Origin: Candidatus Woesearchaeota archaeon
GTDB lineage: Archaea > Nanobdellota > Nanobdellia > Woesearchaeales > WJIZ01
DNA: 10,158 nt
Direction of reading: 5' to 3'
Assembly (NCBI GenBank): GCA_018303575.1
Contig: JAGVXW010000054.1
Span: forward strand, 1 to 10,158
A program made the translations under genes and the position numbers. The notes under the pieces are model-generated. The model had not been told where the DNA came from. It saw only the letters and a list, made by a program, of their open reading frames with translations, and made no database searches. Position 1 is the stretch's first letter. Each line of letters opens with the position of its first letter. Below, piece after piece: positions 1-6,082 of the stretch.

Positions 1-111
1 AGCCTGCTCCTTGGCTGATTCTTGGAGCATGCTTCCCACCATCGGGAAGACGACTGTGATGATGGCGAGCACCAGAATAAATCCGATGAGAGAGGCCTGC
101 CCCCGTTTCAT
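1..111 (-). CDS. Type IV pilin-like protein with class III signal peptide (N-terminal 37 codons, cut by window edge)
   Basis: The minus strand reads from an ATG at 111-109 and stays open to the left edge. The protein begins MKRGQASLIGFILVLAIITV. This is a short basic head, then G-Q-A-S, then a long hydrophobic helix: the layout of an archaeal class III signal peptide, which a prepilin peptidase of the FlaK/EppA type cuts between Gly4 and Gln5. The mature protein would be anchored by the helix and could assemble into a pilus or archaellum-like filament, or simply sit in the membrane. Position +5 of the mature form is Ile, not the Glu common in assembling pilins, so filament assembly is uncertain. 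A TATA box lies 25 nt before the ATG, supporting this start and a leaderless transcript. Only the N-terminus is visible, so the subfamily cannot be named. Confidence 0.75.
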   Translation of the reverse strand, partial: MKRGQASLIGFILVLAIITVVFPMVGSMLQESAKEQA

Positions 112-133
112 GCCACGCTTTTCCTGACGTAGC

Positions 134-140
134 TATAAAA
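134..140 (-). promoter_or_regulatory. TATA box of the pilin-like gene
   Basis: On the minus strand this reads TTTTATA, followed by G. The hexamer TTTATA is centred 25.5 nt from the first base of the ATG at 111, so transcription should begin at or next to the start codon. An A-rich stretch (GAAATG) just upstream fits a BRE. Confidence 0.6.
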
Positions 141-185
141 GCATTTCGAATTCCTACTCTCCGAATAGCTAAAGCGACGCAACAC

Positions 186-192
186 ATAAATA
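186..192 (+). promoter_or_regulatory. TATA-like box of the primase gene
   Basis: ATAAATA lies in the 103-nt gap between the divergent pilin and primase genes and is centred 26 nt before the primase ATG. It matches the archaeal consensus less well than the other boxes in the window, but its position agrees with a leaderless start at 215. Confidence 0.45.
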
Positions 193-214
193 AGCCGCGC
201 TCTTTCTCACGGCC

Positions 215-1699
215 ATGGACCCCTTGAAATTCTACGCCAAGGAAGGCATCAAGGAAGCCATGGTGGCCCATGCCCAAAATAGGGAGGTGGGCGTGCGCTA
301 CGGCGAAGGCTTCGGCAAGCGTCCGGACATCCTGAAGTTTCCCAGTGAAATTGTTGATCTCGTCAAGGAAGGCGCCTCAAGCTTCCACTGCTCCGAGGAG
401 TTGTGGACCAACCCAAAGATGCTCTCTTCGGAAATGAGGGAAGCGGATAAGAAGAAGCTGAGGAAGGGCTGGGATCTCGTCATCGACATCGATATTCCAG
501 ACTGGAAGCTCTCCAAGATCACCTGCTGGCTCATCATCCAGGCGCTAAAGGATTTTGGCGTCTCCGCCATCTCCGTCAAGTTCTCTGGCAACAAGGGCTT
601 CCACATCGGCGTGCCATTTGAGTCCTTTCCGGGGAAGGTTGGCGAACAGGAAACAAGGGATTTATTCCCAGAAATTCCAAGAGCCATTGCATTATACTTA
701 TTAGATTACATCGTCAAGAAAGACAAACCCTACATTTTAGTCGAAGACAACCACATTATCTTTGGAAATGGCCTGAAGAAGCAGTTCAAGGCCTCCCCCG
801 AGCGCCTGAAGGAGATGACCGGCAAGACGTTCGAGGAATTGACGAAGAGAATCTGCGCGAAATGCGGGAAGGATCTCCCGAAGGCCCAGGTGAATCTGTT
901 TGAGTTCCAGTGCAGGAAATGCGGAAACACAACCAGGATCGAGGACCGAGCCTTCCTGGAATGCCAGCGCTGCGGCAATTTGATGGAAAAGATTCCCATG
1001 CAAAAATCCTTATGCGAGTGCGGCTCCAACCAGTATATCCCTCATTTCAACCCTTTTTCCATCATCGAGGTGGACACGATCCTCATCGCCACGCGCCATT
1101 TATATCGGATGCCCTATTCCTTCCACGAGAAATCCGGCCTCATCTCAGTCCCGTTCAACCCTGAAAAAGTCCTGCAGTTCGAGAAGGAGCTTGCGAATCC
1201 GGAAAAGCTCAAGCTCACGCGCTTCACGTTCATCGACCGGTCGAAGGCCAAAGCAGGAGAGGCATCAAGGATTTTGCAGGAGGCGATGAAATTCGCTGAA
1301 TCAAAAGTGGAGGCAAGGGAAGAGCGCGAGTTCCAGAAGGTCGAGCATGCCATCCCGGAAGCCTTCTTCCCGCCGTCGATAAAAAAGATGCTCGGGCCAT
1401 TAAAAGACGGCAAGAAGCGCGCCTTGTTCATTCTCACCAATTTCCTCGTTTCCGTCGGCTGGGACTATGAGATGATCGAGAAGCGGCTAGCGGAATGGAA
1501 CAAGCAGCACCCGGAGCACTTGAGAGAGAACATCATCAGGAGCCATTTGAGCTATCACAAGCGCAACAAGGAGAAGATCCTCCCGCCGAACTTCACGAGC
1601 GACTATTACAGCGCTGTCGGAATCACGCCCCTTCCAGAAGAACTGAAATTCAAGAATCCGGTGCAGTGGGCCATCGCGAAATCCAGGAAAAAGGGCTAA
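215..1699 (+). CDS. priS: DNA primase, small-subunit catalytic domain fused to a PriL-C-like tail
   Basis: This archaeo-eukaryotic primase makes the RNA/DNA primers for replication. The catalytic core shows the metal-binding D-I-D motif (Asp91, Asp93), the nucleotide-binding S-G-N-K-G-F-H motif (124-130) and a later R-H-L-Y-R segment. Four cysteine pairs follow: 214/217, 233/236, 250/253 and 267/269. They look like two zinc ribbons in tandem. The C-terminus (about 380-470) resembles the Fe-S domain of the large subunit PriL: F-F-P-P-S-I at 384-389, a helical L-T-N-F-L-V-S-V-G stretch, and L-P-P-N-F near 456-460. The PriL Fe-S cysteines are absent (Ser388 and Phe460 stand in their place), and there is no Cys at all after 269. 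At 494 residues it is longer than ordinary PriS (about 350-400). Single-chain PriS-PriL fusions are known from nanoarchaea. The primase call is secure; the PriL relationship is inferred from motif order. Confidence 0.9.
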   Translation: MDPLKFYAKEGIKEAMVAHAQNREVGVRYGEGFGKRPDILKFPSEIVDLVKEGASSFHCSEELWTNPKMLSSEMREADKKKLRKGWDLVIDIDIPDWKLSKITCWLIIQALKDFGVSAISVKFSGNKGFHIGVPFESFPGKVGEQETRDLFPEIPRAIALYLLDYIVKKDKPYILVEDNHIIFGNGLKKQFKASPERLKEMTGKTFEELTKRICAKCGKDLPKAQVNLFEFQCRKCGNTTRIEDRAFLECQRCGNLMEKIPMQKSLCECGSNQYIPHFNPFSIIEVDTILIATRHLYRMPYSFHEKSGLISVPFNPEKVLQFEKELANPEKLKLTRFTFIDRSKAKAGEASRILQEAMKFAESKVEAREEREFQKVEHAIPEAFFPPSIKKMLGPLKDGKKRALFILTNFLVSVGWDYEMIEKRLAEWNKQHPEHLRENIIRSHLSYHKRNKEKILPPNFTSDYYSAVGITPLPEELKFKNPVQWAIAKSRKKG

Positions 1700-2727
1700 T
1701 TTGCCATCATCTTCTTTGAGCCATAGTCTTCAATCTTCGCCTCTCCCCCAGAATTGACGATCTCGAAGAACTTCTGGAAATCGATGAAGCGATAGGGCAG
1801 CGCCTCCTTCTTCACGAGCAAAACGACCTTGCTCGGCAAATGTTCAGAAACAAGCTCATATTCAGGAAGATGGTTGAGAAGCTCCAAAGCGAACGCCTTG
1901 ACATGGCTGTGCTCCGGGCTCTGCTCCTTCGAATGATAGATCAGGCTCGCTCCGACATGCATATACGCTTTAACTTCAATGAAATCTGGGTCTCCTCTTT
2001 TGATGAGTTCAGCGTATCCCTCTGGATGGAGGTCGTTCTTGCCCTTGATTATGGTGAGCCGGATGCACGTCCTGAACTTCTTCCTTGCCGCCGCATCCAG
2101 GCTCTTCAGGAGCCTTTCATAATAGTCTTTGAATAGCGGCCTGTCAATGTCCTTCAGCAAATCCTGCGTAGGGGCGTCCACAGAAAGATACAGCTGCGTC
2201 ACATTCTTGATATTCTCAATTGCTTCTGGGAACTGCGCATTGGTGACGAGAAAAGTCGATATCTTCCGTCTATGGAATTCCTCGAGCAGTTCATTCAAAC
2301 GGGGATACGTGATGGGCTCTCCCGTGAGCGACAAGGCGACATGCCTCATGCTCCGATATTCTTCCTTCATCCTTTTCGGGACTTTGTCATTTCCCTCAAG
2401 GCCAACAAGCAGCCCGAGATGGGCGTCAATCGCGTGCTTGATGATGTGCGATGGCTCGTCAATCGGCCCGTACCAGCTTTCAGACACCGGCGCCTTCTGC
2501 CCCCGCCAGCAGAACGTGCACCTGTTGGCGCAGAACAGCGAGGTGGTCATCTGCAGGCACTGGTGCGACCGGATGCCATAGAAAACAAACTTGTAGCATC
2601 CTCCCTCGTTCTTCATCATGCTCTTGGTCCAGTAGCACACTTTCACGGCGCTGTGGCTGCCGACAAACCGATACTGCTGCTTCTCCAGGACATTCCGCTG
2701 GCCTGAAGTTAATTGCACGAGAGGCAT
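1696..2727 (-). CDS. taw1: 4-demethylwyosine synthase (TYW1/Taw1), radical SAM
   Basis: The enzyme condenses N1-methylguanosine-37 of tRNA-Phe with pyruvate carbons to build the tricyclic wyosine base, which stabilises the reading frame. The radical SAM motif is F-C-A-N-R-C-T-F-C-W, with Cys66, Cys70 and Cys73 binding the SAM cluster. A second [4Fe-4S] cluster is predicted on Cys31, Cys44 and Cys57; their 13-residue spacing is the one I recall for the Pyrococcus enzyme. Lys46, two residues after Cys44, is where the pyruvate-binding lysine is expected. The SLTGEP motif follows near residue 134. At 343 residues it has the usual archaeal length and lacks the flavodoxin domain of eukaryotic TYW1. 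A TATA box 25 nt before the ATG supports this start. The stop codon interlocks with the primase stop on the other strand. The gene upstream on the same strand is dph2, another Fe-S enzyme that modifies the translation machinery. Confidence 0.95.
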   Translation of the reverse strand: MPLVQLTSGQRNVLEKQQYRFVGSHSAVKVCYWTKSMMKNEGGCYKFVFYGIRSHQCLQMTTSLFCANRCTFCWRGQKAPVSESWYGPIDEPSHIIKHAIDAHLGLLVGLEGNDKVPKRMKEEYRSMRHVALSLTGEPITYPRLNELLEEFHRRKISTFLVTNAQFPEAIENIKNVTQLYLSVDAPTQDLLKDIDRPLFKDYYERLLKSLDAAARKKFRTCIRLTIIKGKNDLHPEGYAELIKRGDPDFIEVKAYMHVGASLIYHSKEQSPEHSHVKAFALELLNHLPEYELVSEHLPSKVVLLVKKEALPYRFIDFQKFFEIVNSGGEAKIEDYGSKKMMAN

Positions 2728-2748
2728 AGGCCAAAGAAATGAAAGTCC

Positions 2749-3468
2749 CTATAAAAAGTCTTTCTCAATCCTCGCTAGTGCCTTCCCCGGATCAAAGGCG
2801 TCAGTGATGTTAATGAGCGGCCTGGGCATCGAGGTCACGTCATCAAAGCCAATGCGCGGGCAGGCAGTATTGACCCAGACATCCACAAAGGGGAAGTTCT
2901 CCATGTGGTTGTAGTTGAACGTGTCATCGACGAACAAGATAATGTGCTTGTCCGATTGCTTCTTCAGCTTCAGCGCCAGATTGAGGTAGCTCTGCCCCGG
3001 CTTGGTCGAAATCAAAACTCCAATAGTCTTCGCGTTCAGGAATTTCATCAAATTGGCCTTATATTTTTTCATCTGTTTTTCTATATCTTCTTTTGTTATC
3101 GTCTTCAAAGTTTGCGCAATCGGGTTATAGAGTAAAACTTCCTTTGCCTTTGCCAAAAGAAGCGCTTTGGGATGGAACAATCCATCGCCAACATACAGGA
3201 TGGCGTCCGCGGAAAGCACATCTTCCTCGAAGCTGTCTTCGTAGCAGTCGCATCCTAAAATCTGGAATTTCCCGGATGTCCGTTTGCCGTGTGTTGTAAT
3301 CGTCTTGATGCCTTTCTCCTTGAGCTGCTCGATTACTTTCTCTAACCGGATGAACTGGACCGCTCCGAAAATCGCGATCGACTTGTAAGAAGAGAGCTTC
3401 TCAAGAATGTCAGCGGGCAGGACAACCTCTTCTTTCCAGTATGCCGGGATCAGCAGGAATTCTACCAT
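2749..3468 (-). CDS. dph2: Diphthamide synthase Dph2, C-terminal two thirds (split gene)
   Basis: This ORF carries the second and third repeats of Dph2, which transfers the 3-amino-3-carboxypropyl group of SAM to the diphthamide histidine of elongation factor 2. Two of the three cysteines that hold its noncanonical radical-SAM [4Fe-4S] cluster are here: Cys73 in I-L-G-C-D-C and Cys203 in N-T-A-C-P-R. These match the G-C-N-F and A-C-P-R motifs of archaeal Dph2. It starts at the strand beginning M-V-E-F-L-L-I-P-A-Y, which corresponds to the middle of a normal Dph2. The missing N-terminus is encoded just upstream in another frame (3462-3734). The ATG here lies inside ATGGTAG, so it overlaps the upstream stop. 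No Shine-Dalgarno motif at a usable distance is visible, so expression would need reinitiation, a frameshift, or correction of a sequence error. Confidence 0.88.
   Translation of the reverse strand: MVEFLLIPAYWKEEVVLPADILEKLSSYKSIAIFGAVQFIRLEKVIEQLKEKGIKTITTHGKRTSGKFQILGCDCYEDSFEEDVLSADAILYVGDGLFHPKALLLAKAKEVLLYNPIAQTLKTITKEDIEKQMKKYKANLMKFLNAKTIGVLISTKPGQSYLNLALKLKKQSDKHIILFVDDTFNYNHMENFPFVDVWVNTACPRIGFDDVTSMPRPLINITDAFDPGKALARIEKDFL
2750..2757 (-). promoter_or_regulatory. TATA box of taw1, overlapping the dph2 stop codon
   Basis: The minus strand reads TTTTTATA, then G. TTTATA is centred 25.5 nt before the taw1 ATG. The same bases encode the last residues of Dph2 (Phe, Leu) and most of its TAG stop, so the promoter is embedded in the end of the upstream gene. 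Confidence 0.65.
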
Positions 3469-3734
3469 CCTCTCACGTCCTTGATATACTGGTTATGGCC
3501 GAACGCTACCACAAGTTGGACGCCCAGGCTCTGCACGCCAAGAGGAAGATCGCATGCCCCAAAATTCGTGCCAAACCAGACGAAGATCGTGGCTCCAGTG
3601 GCCCCTTCCAGCTTTTTAACAAGTTCCCAAGCTTCCGGCTTCAATCCATCGGGCAATTGGAGCAGTACCTTAGTGTATGTTCCCGTGTTGATCTTCTCGA
3701 TCACGCGCTGCTCCTCCAAATCGTAATTGCCCAT
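3462..3734 (-). CDS. dph2: Diphthamide synthase Dph2, N-terminal 90 residues (split gene)
   Basis: The ORF holds the opening of Dph2: L-L-Q-L-P-D-G-L-K (residues 24-32), then N-F-G-A-C-D with Cys61, the first Fe-S cluster ligand. It ends after G-H-N-Q-Y-I-K-D-V-R-G-W, where archaeal Dph2 normally runs on into the next strand. That continuation begins at once in the -1 frame (the ORF ending at 2749). Joined, the two give about 325 residues with no missing core segment, close to the usual archaeal length. All three cluster cysteines survive across the halves, so the gene is not decaying. There is no slippery heptamer at the junction. A single-base indel in the assembly, a recent mutation, or a true two-piece protein are all possible. 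The start is fixed by a TATA box 27 nt upstream. Confidence 0.85.
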   Translation of the reverse strand: MGNYDLEEQRVIEKINTGTYTKVLLQLPDGLKPEAWELVKKLEGATGATIFVWFGTNFGACDLPLGVQSLGVQLVVAFGHNQYIKDVRGW

Positions 3735-3756
3735 GCGGAAAAGGAGTCCAAAATGA

Positions 3757-3764
3757 TTTATAAA
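3757..3764 (-). promoter_or_regulatory. TATA box of dph2
   Basis: TTTATAAA is centred 26.5 nt before the dph2 ATG at 3734. It sits in the 44-nt gap after the regulator gene stop (3779-3781), so dph2 has its own promoter and is not dependent on readthrough. Confidence 0.65.
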
Positions 3765-3778
3765 GTCTCGTACAGAAA

Positions 3779-4780
3779 CTAGGTGGTGTTTGCACCAAGA
3801 GCTTGGGCCAGTTTTGAAGGGAAGAAATCAATTCCGTAATCATCGATGATTTGGATAATTTCATAATCCTCAATGAGGTCGTACCGGTTTCGTAATTCGA
3901 TGATAAACCGCTGGAGTTCCCGGATGCTGTCCATATGGAGCTCAATATCGAGATTCCATTTTCCCAGGAGTTTCAGAGTGTTGAGGATTCCGGGCGTGCG
4001 CCGTATTTCTTCCAGAAGAGCGCGTTCCTGTTCGATTTTGGAGTTGTTGTAGCGCACGAAAACCTTGAAGGACTGCTTATGGAAGTGATTGAAATTGACG
4101 ACAACCATATACTCCTTTATGATGCCTTTTCCTTCGAGCTTCCGGATGCGATCCTTGACCGCGTTCCGGGTAAGATGGATTTTCCTCCCGACATCTTGGT
4201 AGGGAAGACGGGAATTATTTTTTATTGCCGCCAAGAGCTTGATATCAAGGGGATCGAGAAGTTCGGGGCTGGTATTCCGGAAGAGCGTCATGATCCGCCT
4301 TTCTGGATGGGGTTCCATAAAATAGCCATAGGAATACAGATTGAGCTCTAACAGCACCAGCGTTTCATAGCTTTGGATGATCTCTTTGTTGTTTTGCACG
4401 ATATCTAGAAGGATGCGCTCAAACTCGTTTGAGGTCTTCGCGAAGATGTCTATCATGAGATCGAAGCTTCCTGAGACAAAGGCCACCCAAAAAGTCGGAT
4501 AGGCATGGAAGAGTTCCTCCGCAAAACGCGCGTATTTCTCGCTGCTGACGTTCTTGACACGGAGGTGGATACGGAAGCAAGAGTATCCCAATCGCCCCGC
4601 GTCAATCAGAGCGTAGAAAGCGTAGATGGTGCGCCGGGAGAGGAGCCTTGAAAGACGGTAGTCTGCCACTTGCCTGCTCACCCGAATCTTTTTCGCGAGA
4701 GCGGACAGTGAAATGTTGGGCTCCATATCCAGGGCTTCCAGGATGCGTCTGTCCTTCAAGGAGAGCTTATTCTGCTCCAT
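3779..4780 (-). CDS. Double-module Lrp/AsnC-family transcriptional regulator
   Basis: The 333-residue protein contains two successive Lrp/AsnC units. Unit one has a winged helix-turn-helix at about 6-55 (S-L-K-D-R-R-I-L-E-A-L, then S-A-L-A-K-K-I-R-V-S-R-Q-V) and a RAM-like ligand/oligomer domain at about 60-150. Unit two has a second helix-turn-helix at about 175-225 (L-D-P-L-D-I-K-L-L-A-A-I, then V-G-R-K-I-H-L-T-R-N-A-V) and a second RAM-like domain to about 320. Ordinary Lrp proteins are about 150 residues with one unit. The tandem form may act as a built-in dimer. A TATA box 27 nt upstream sets the start, and a perfect 6-bp inverted repeat brackets that box, suggesting autoregulation. The gene is divergent from a KamA-like aminomutase, a possible target since Lrp-family proteins often sense amino acids. 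The ligand is unknown. Confidence 0.88.
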   Translation of the reverse strand: MEQNKLSLKDRRILEALDMEPNISLSALAKKIRVSRQVADYRLSRLLSRRTIYAFYALIDAGRLGYSCFRIHLRVKNVSSEKYARFAEELFHAYPTFWVAFVSGSFDLMIDIFAKTSNEFERILLDIVQNNKEIIQSYETLVLLELNLYSYGYFMEPHPERRIMTLFRNTSPELLDPLDIKLLAAIKNNSRLPYQDVGRKIHLTRNAVKDRIRKLEGKGIIKEYMVVVNFNHFHKQSFKVFVRYNNSKIEQERALLEEIRRTPGILNTLKLLGKWNLDIELHMDSIRELQRFIIELRNRYDLIEDYEIIQIIDDYGIDFFPSKLAQALGANTT

Positions 4781-4791
4781 TATCTACCTTT

Positions 4792-4818
4792 CGGCAGTTT
4801 TTGTATATAAATCTGCCG
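4792..4818. promoter_or_regulatory. Inverted-repeat operator candidate around the regulator's TATA box
   Basis: CGGCAG (4792-4797) and CTGCCG (4813-4818) form a perfect 6-bp inverted repeat with a 15-bp A/T-rich spacer. Three more spacer positions pair symmetrically. The spacer contains the TATA box of the Lrp-type gene, so a bound protein would block TBP. Autorepression by the adjacent regulator is the simplest reading. Confidence 0.5.
4804..4811 (-). promoter_or_regulatory. TATA box of the Lrp-type regulator
   Basis: The minus strand reads TTTATATA, centred 27.5 nt before the ATG at 4780. It is a near-consensus archaeal box and lies inside the inverted repeat at 4792-4818. Confidence 0.65.
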
Positions 4819-4849
4819 TTTCGCAAGATTTAGTATAGGATATTTTTTA

Positions 4850-4855
4850 TTTATA
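4850..4855 (+). promoter_or_regulatory. TATA box of the KamA-like gene; decides the start codon
   Basis: TTTATA followed by G is centred 25.5 nt before the ATG at 4878 but only 19.5 nt before the in-frame ATG at 4872. Because the other genes in the window keep 25-29 nt, the second ATG (4878) is favoured. Confidence 0.6.
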
Positions 4856-4877
4856 GTGCCACCATAAAGTTATGACA

Positions 4878-6044
4878 ATGTACACCGGAACCGAAAGGGA
4901 ATGGAGCGATTGGAGGTGGCAGGAGCGGAATAGCTTGCGCTCCTCTGCGAAGATTCGAGAGGTGTTCCCGCAATTTCCCGAGGAAGAAAGACAGCAGGTT
5001 GCGGAATACGAGAGAACGCGCAGGTGGGGCATTACTCCCTACACCCTTTCCTTGATGGAAAAAGATGAGCTGGGCAATCCTCATCCAAAAGACCCCCTTG
5101 TGATGCAGACCTTTCCAGTGAGGGGATTCAGGCTTGATGGCGCTAGGGATAGTTATGGCGCTGGAAAGCCGGTGAATTGGGAATTGCCGGAGGAAATGCC
5201 GACCCCCATTCTCCAACATAAGTACACGAATAAAGTAATTTTGCGCATGCCGAGCGCGTGTCTGGCGTACTGTGGATATTGCTTTGAAGTTGAGCGGACA
5301 GAAGATAAGGAGTCCGGGAGGGAAAGTTCAGTAACAAGCCAAGTGTGGCAGGATTCGTTGAGGTATGTGCGTGAGCATCCTGAGGTGATGGAGGTGATTT
5401 TTAGCGGCGGAGATCTTCTCCTCCTTGAAAATTCAACCTTAGAAGAAAGAATCGCCGATGTGCGTGCCATCCTGAACGTACGAGCCGTCCGCGTTCACAC
5501 CCGGGCGTTGACCTTCAACCCGTTTAGAATAGACGATAAACTCGTTGATGTCCTGAGAGTGCATCGTGTGACAGAGCTCGGCTTGCACTTTTCGCATCCA
5601 AACGAGCTTACGGCGGATGTGAAAGAGGCGCTGGAAAGGTTCAACGAAAGAGGATACGGCAGCATTCTGAAGATGGCGCAGATTCCGCTTCTCAAAGGCG
5701 TCAATGATGACGTCGCGGTTCTAGAAGAATTGTTCATGAAACTCTATGCCGAGTTCCAAATCAAGCCCTATTATCTGTATCATGGTTTGCCGTGGTCCCC
5801 CGCAGCGTCGCAGTTTAGAACATCGGTAAGAAGAGGAGTGCAGCTCATGAACAGAATGAAGCATCGGATTCCGAGTGTGGCCTTGCCGGTGTTCGCAATC
5901 GCGCACCATAAAGGAAAACATATCGTCCCGCTCGAAGAGGAGGGCACTCCTGAATTTAAGTATGAAAAAGACGAAGCAGAGAATCCCATCATCAGATTCA
6001 AGAATTGGAAGGGTGACTGGGAAGTCTATCTCGACAGGGAATAG
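4878..6044 (+). CDS. Lysine 2,3-aminomutase-like (KamA family) radical SAM/PLP enzyme, substrate unknown
   Basis: Family members move an amino group between alpha and beta carbons using a 5'-deoxyadenosyl radical and PLP. The N-terminal W-S-D-W-R-W-Q-E-R-N motif is a KamA hallmark. The radical SAM motif is C-L-A-Y-C-G-Y-C (Cys128, 132, 135 from this start). V-I-F-S-G-G-D-L matches the SAM-binding S-G-G-D motif. Near the C-terminus H-H-K-G-K aligns with the G-G-G-G-K that carries the PLP lysine. In lysine 2,3-aminomutase two aspartates (293 and 330 in the clostridial enzyme) hold the substrate side-chain amine. In my by-eye alignment Leu (in Y-H-G-L-P-W) and Ala (in V-F-A-I-A-H) replace them, so lysine is an unlikely substrate. 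Beta-glutamate formation or an undescribed reaction is possible. It is about 388 residues long. It is divergent from an Lrp-type regulator. An alternative ATG at 4872 adds two residues. Confidence 0.88.
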   Translation: MYTGTEREWSDWRWQERNSLRSSAKIREVFPQFPEEERQQVAEYERTRRWGITPYTLSLMEKDELGNPHPKDPLVMQTFPVRGFRLDGARDSYGAGKPVNWELPEEMPTPILQHKYTNKVILRMPSACLAYCGYCFEVERTEDKESGRESSVTSQVWQDSLRYVREHPEVMEVIFSGGDLLLLENSTLEERIADVRAILNVRAVRVHTRALTFNPFRIDDKLVDVLRVHRVTELGLHFSHPNELTADVKEALERFNERGYGSILKMAQIPLLKGVNDDVAVLEELFMKLYAEFQIKPYYLYHGLPWSPAASQFRTSVRRGVQLMNRMKHRIPSVALPVFAIAHHKGKHIVPLEEEGTPEFKYEKDEAENPIIRFKNWKGDWEVYLDRE

Positions 6045-6054
6045 GGAAAACCCT

Positions 6055-6060
6055 TTTATA
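6055..6060 (+). promoter_or_regulatory. TATA box of the geranylgeranyl reductase gene
   Basis: TTTATA is centred 25.5 nt before the ATG at 6083, preceded by GGGAAAACC, which fits a BRE. It lies in the 38-nt gap after the KamA-like stop. An out-of-frame ATG at 6075 reaches a stop within three codons, and the box spacing supports 6083. Confidence 0.65.
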
Positions 6061-6082
6061 GCGCCCTCCATTCTATGACCCC

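Noticed and set aside
298..687. Minus-strand open frame of about 129 codons opposite the primase
   Set aside because: It lies against the D-I-D and S-G-N-K-G-F-H motifs of the primase and has no features of its own.
2129..2706. Two overlapping open frames on the plus strand (2129-2581, 2272-2706) within taw1
   Set aside because: They oppose a secure radical SAM gene with both cluster motifs; no promoter or ribosome site supports them.
3455..3475. Programmed -1 frameshift site in dph2
   Set aside because: The sequence around ATGGTAG has no X-XXY-YYZ slippery heptamer and no obvious downstream stem, so programmed slippage is not supported.
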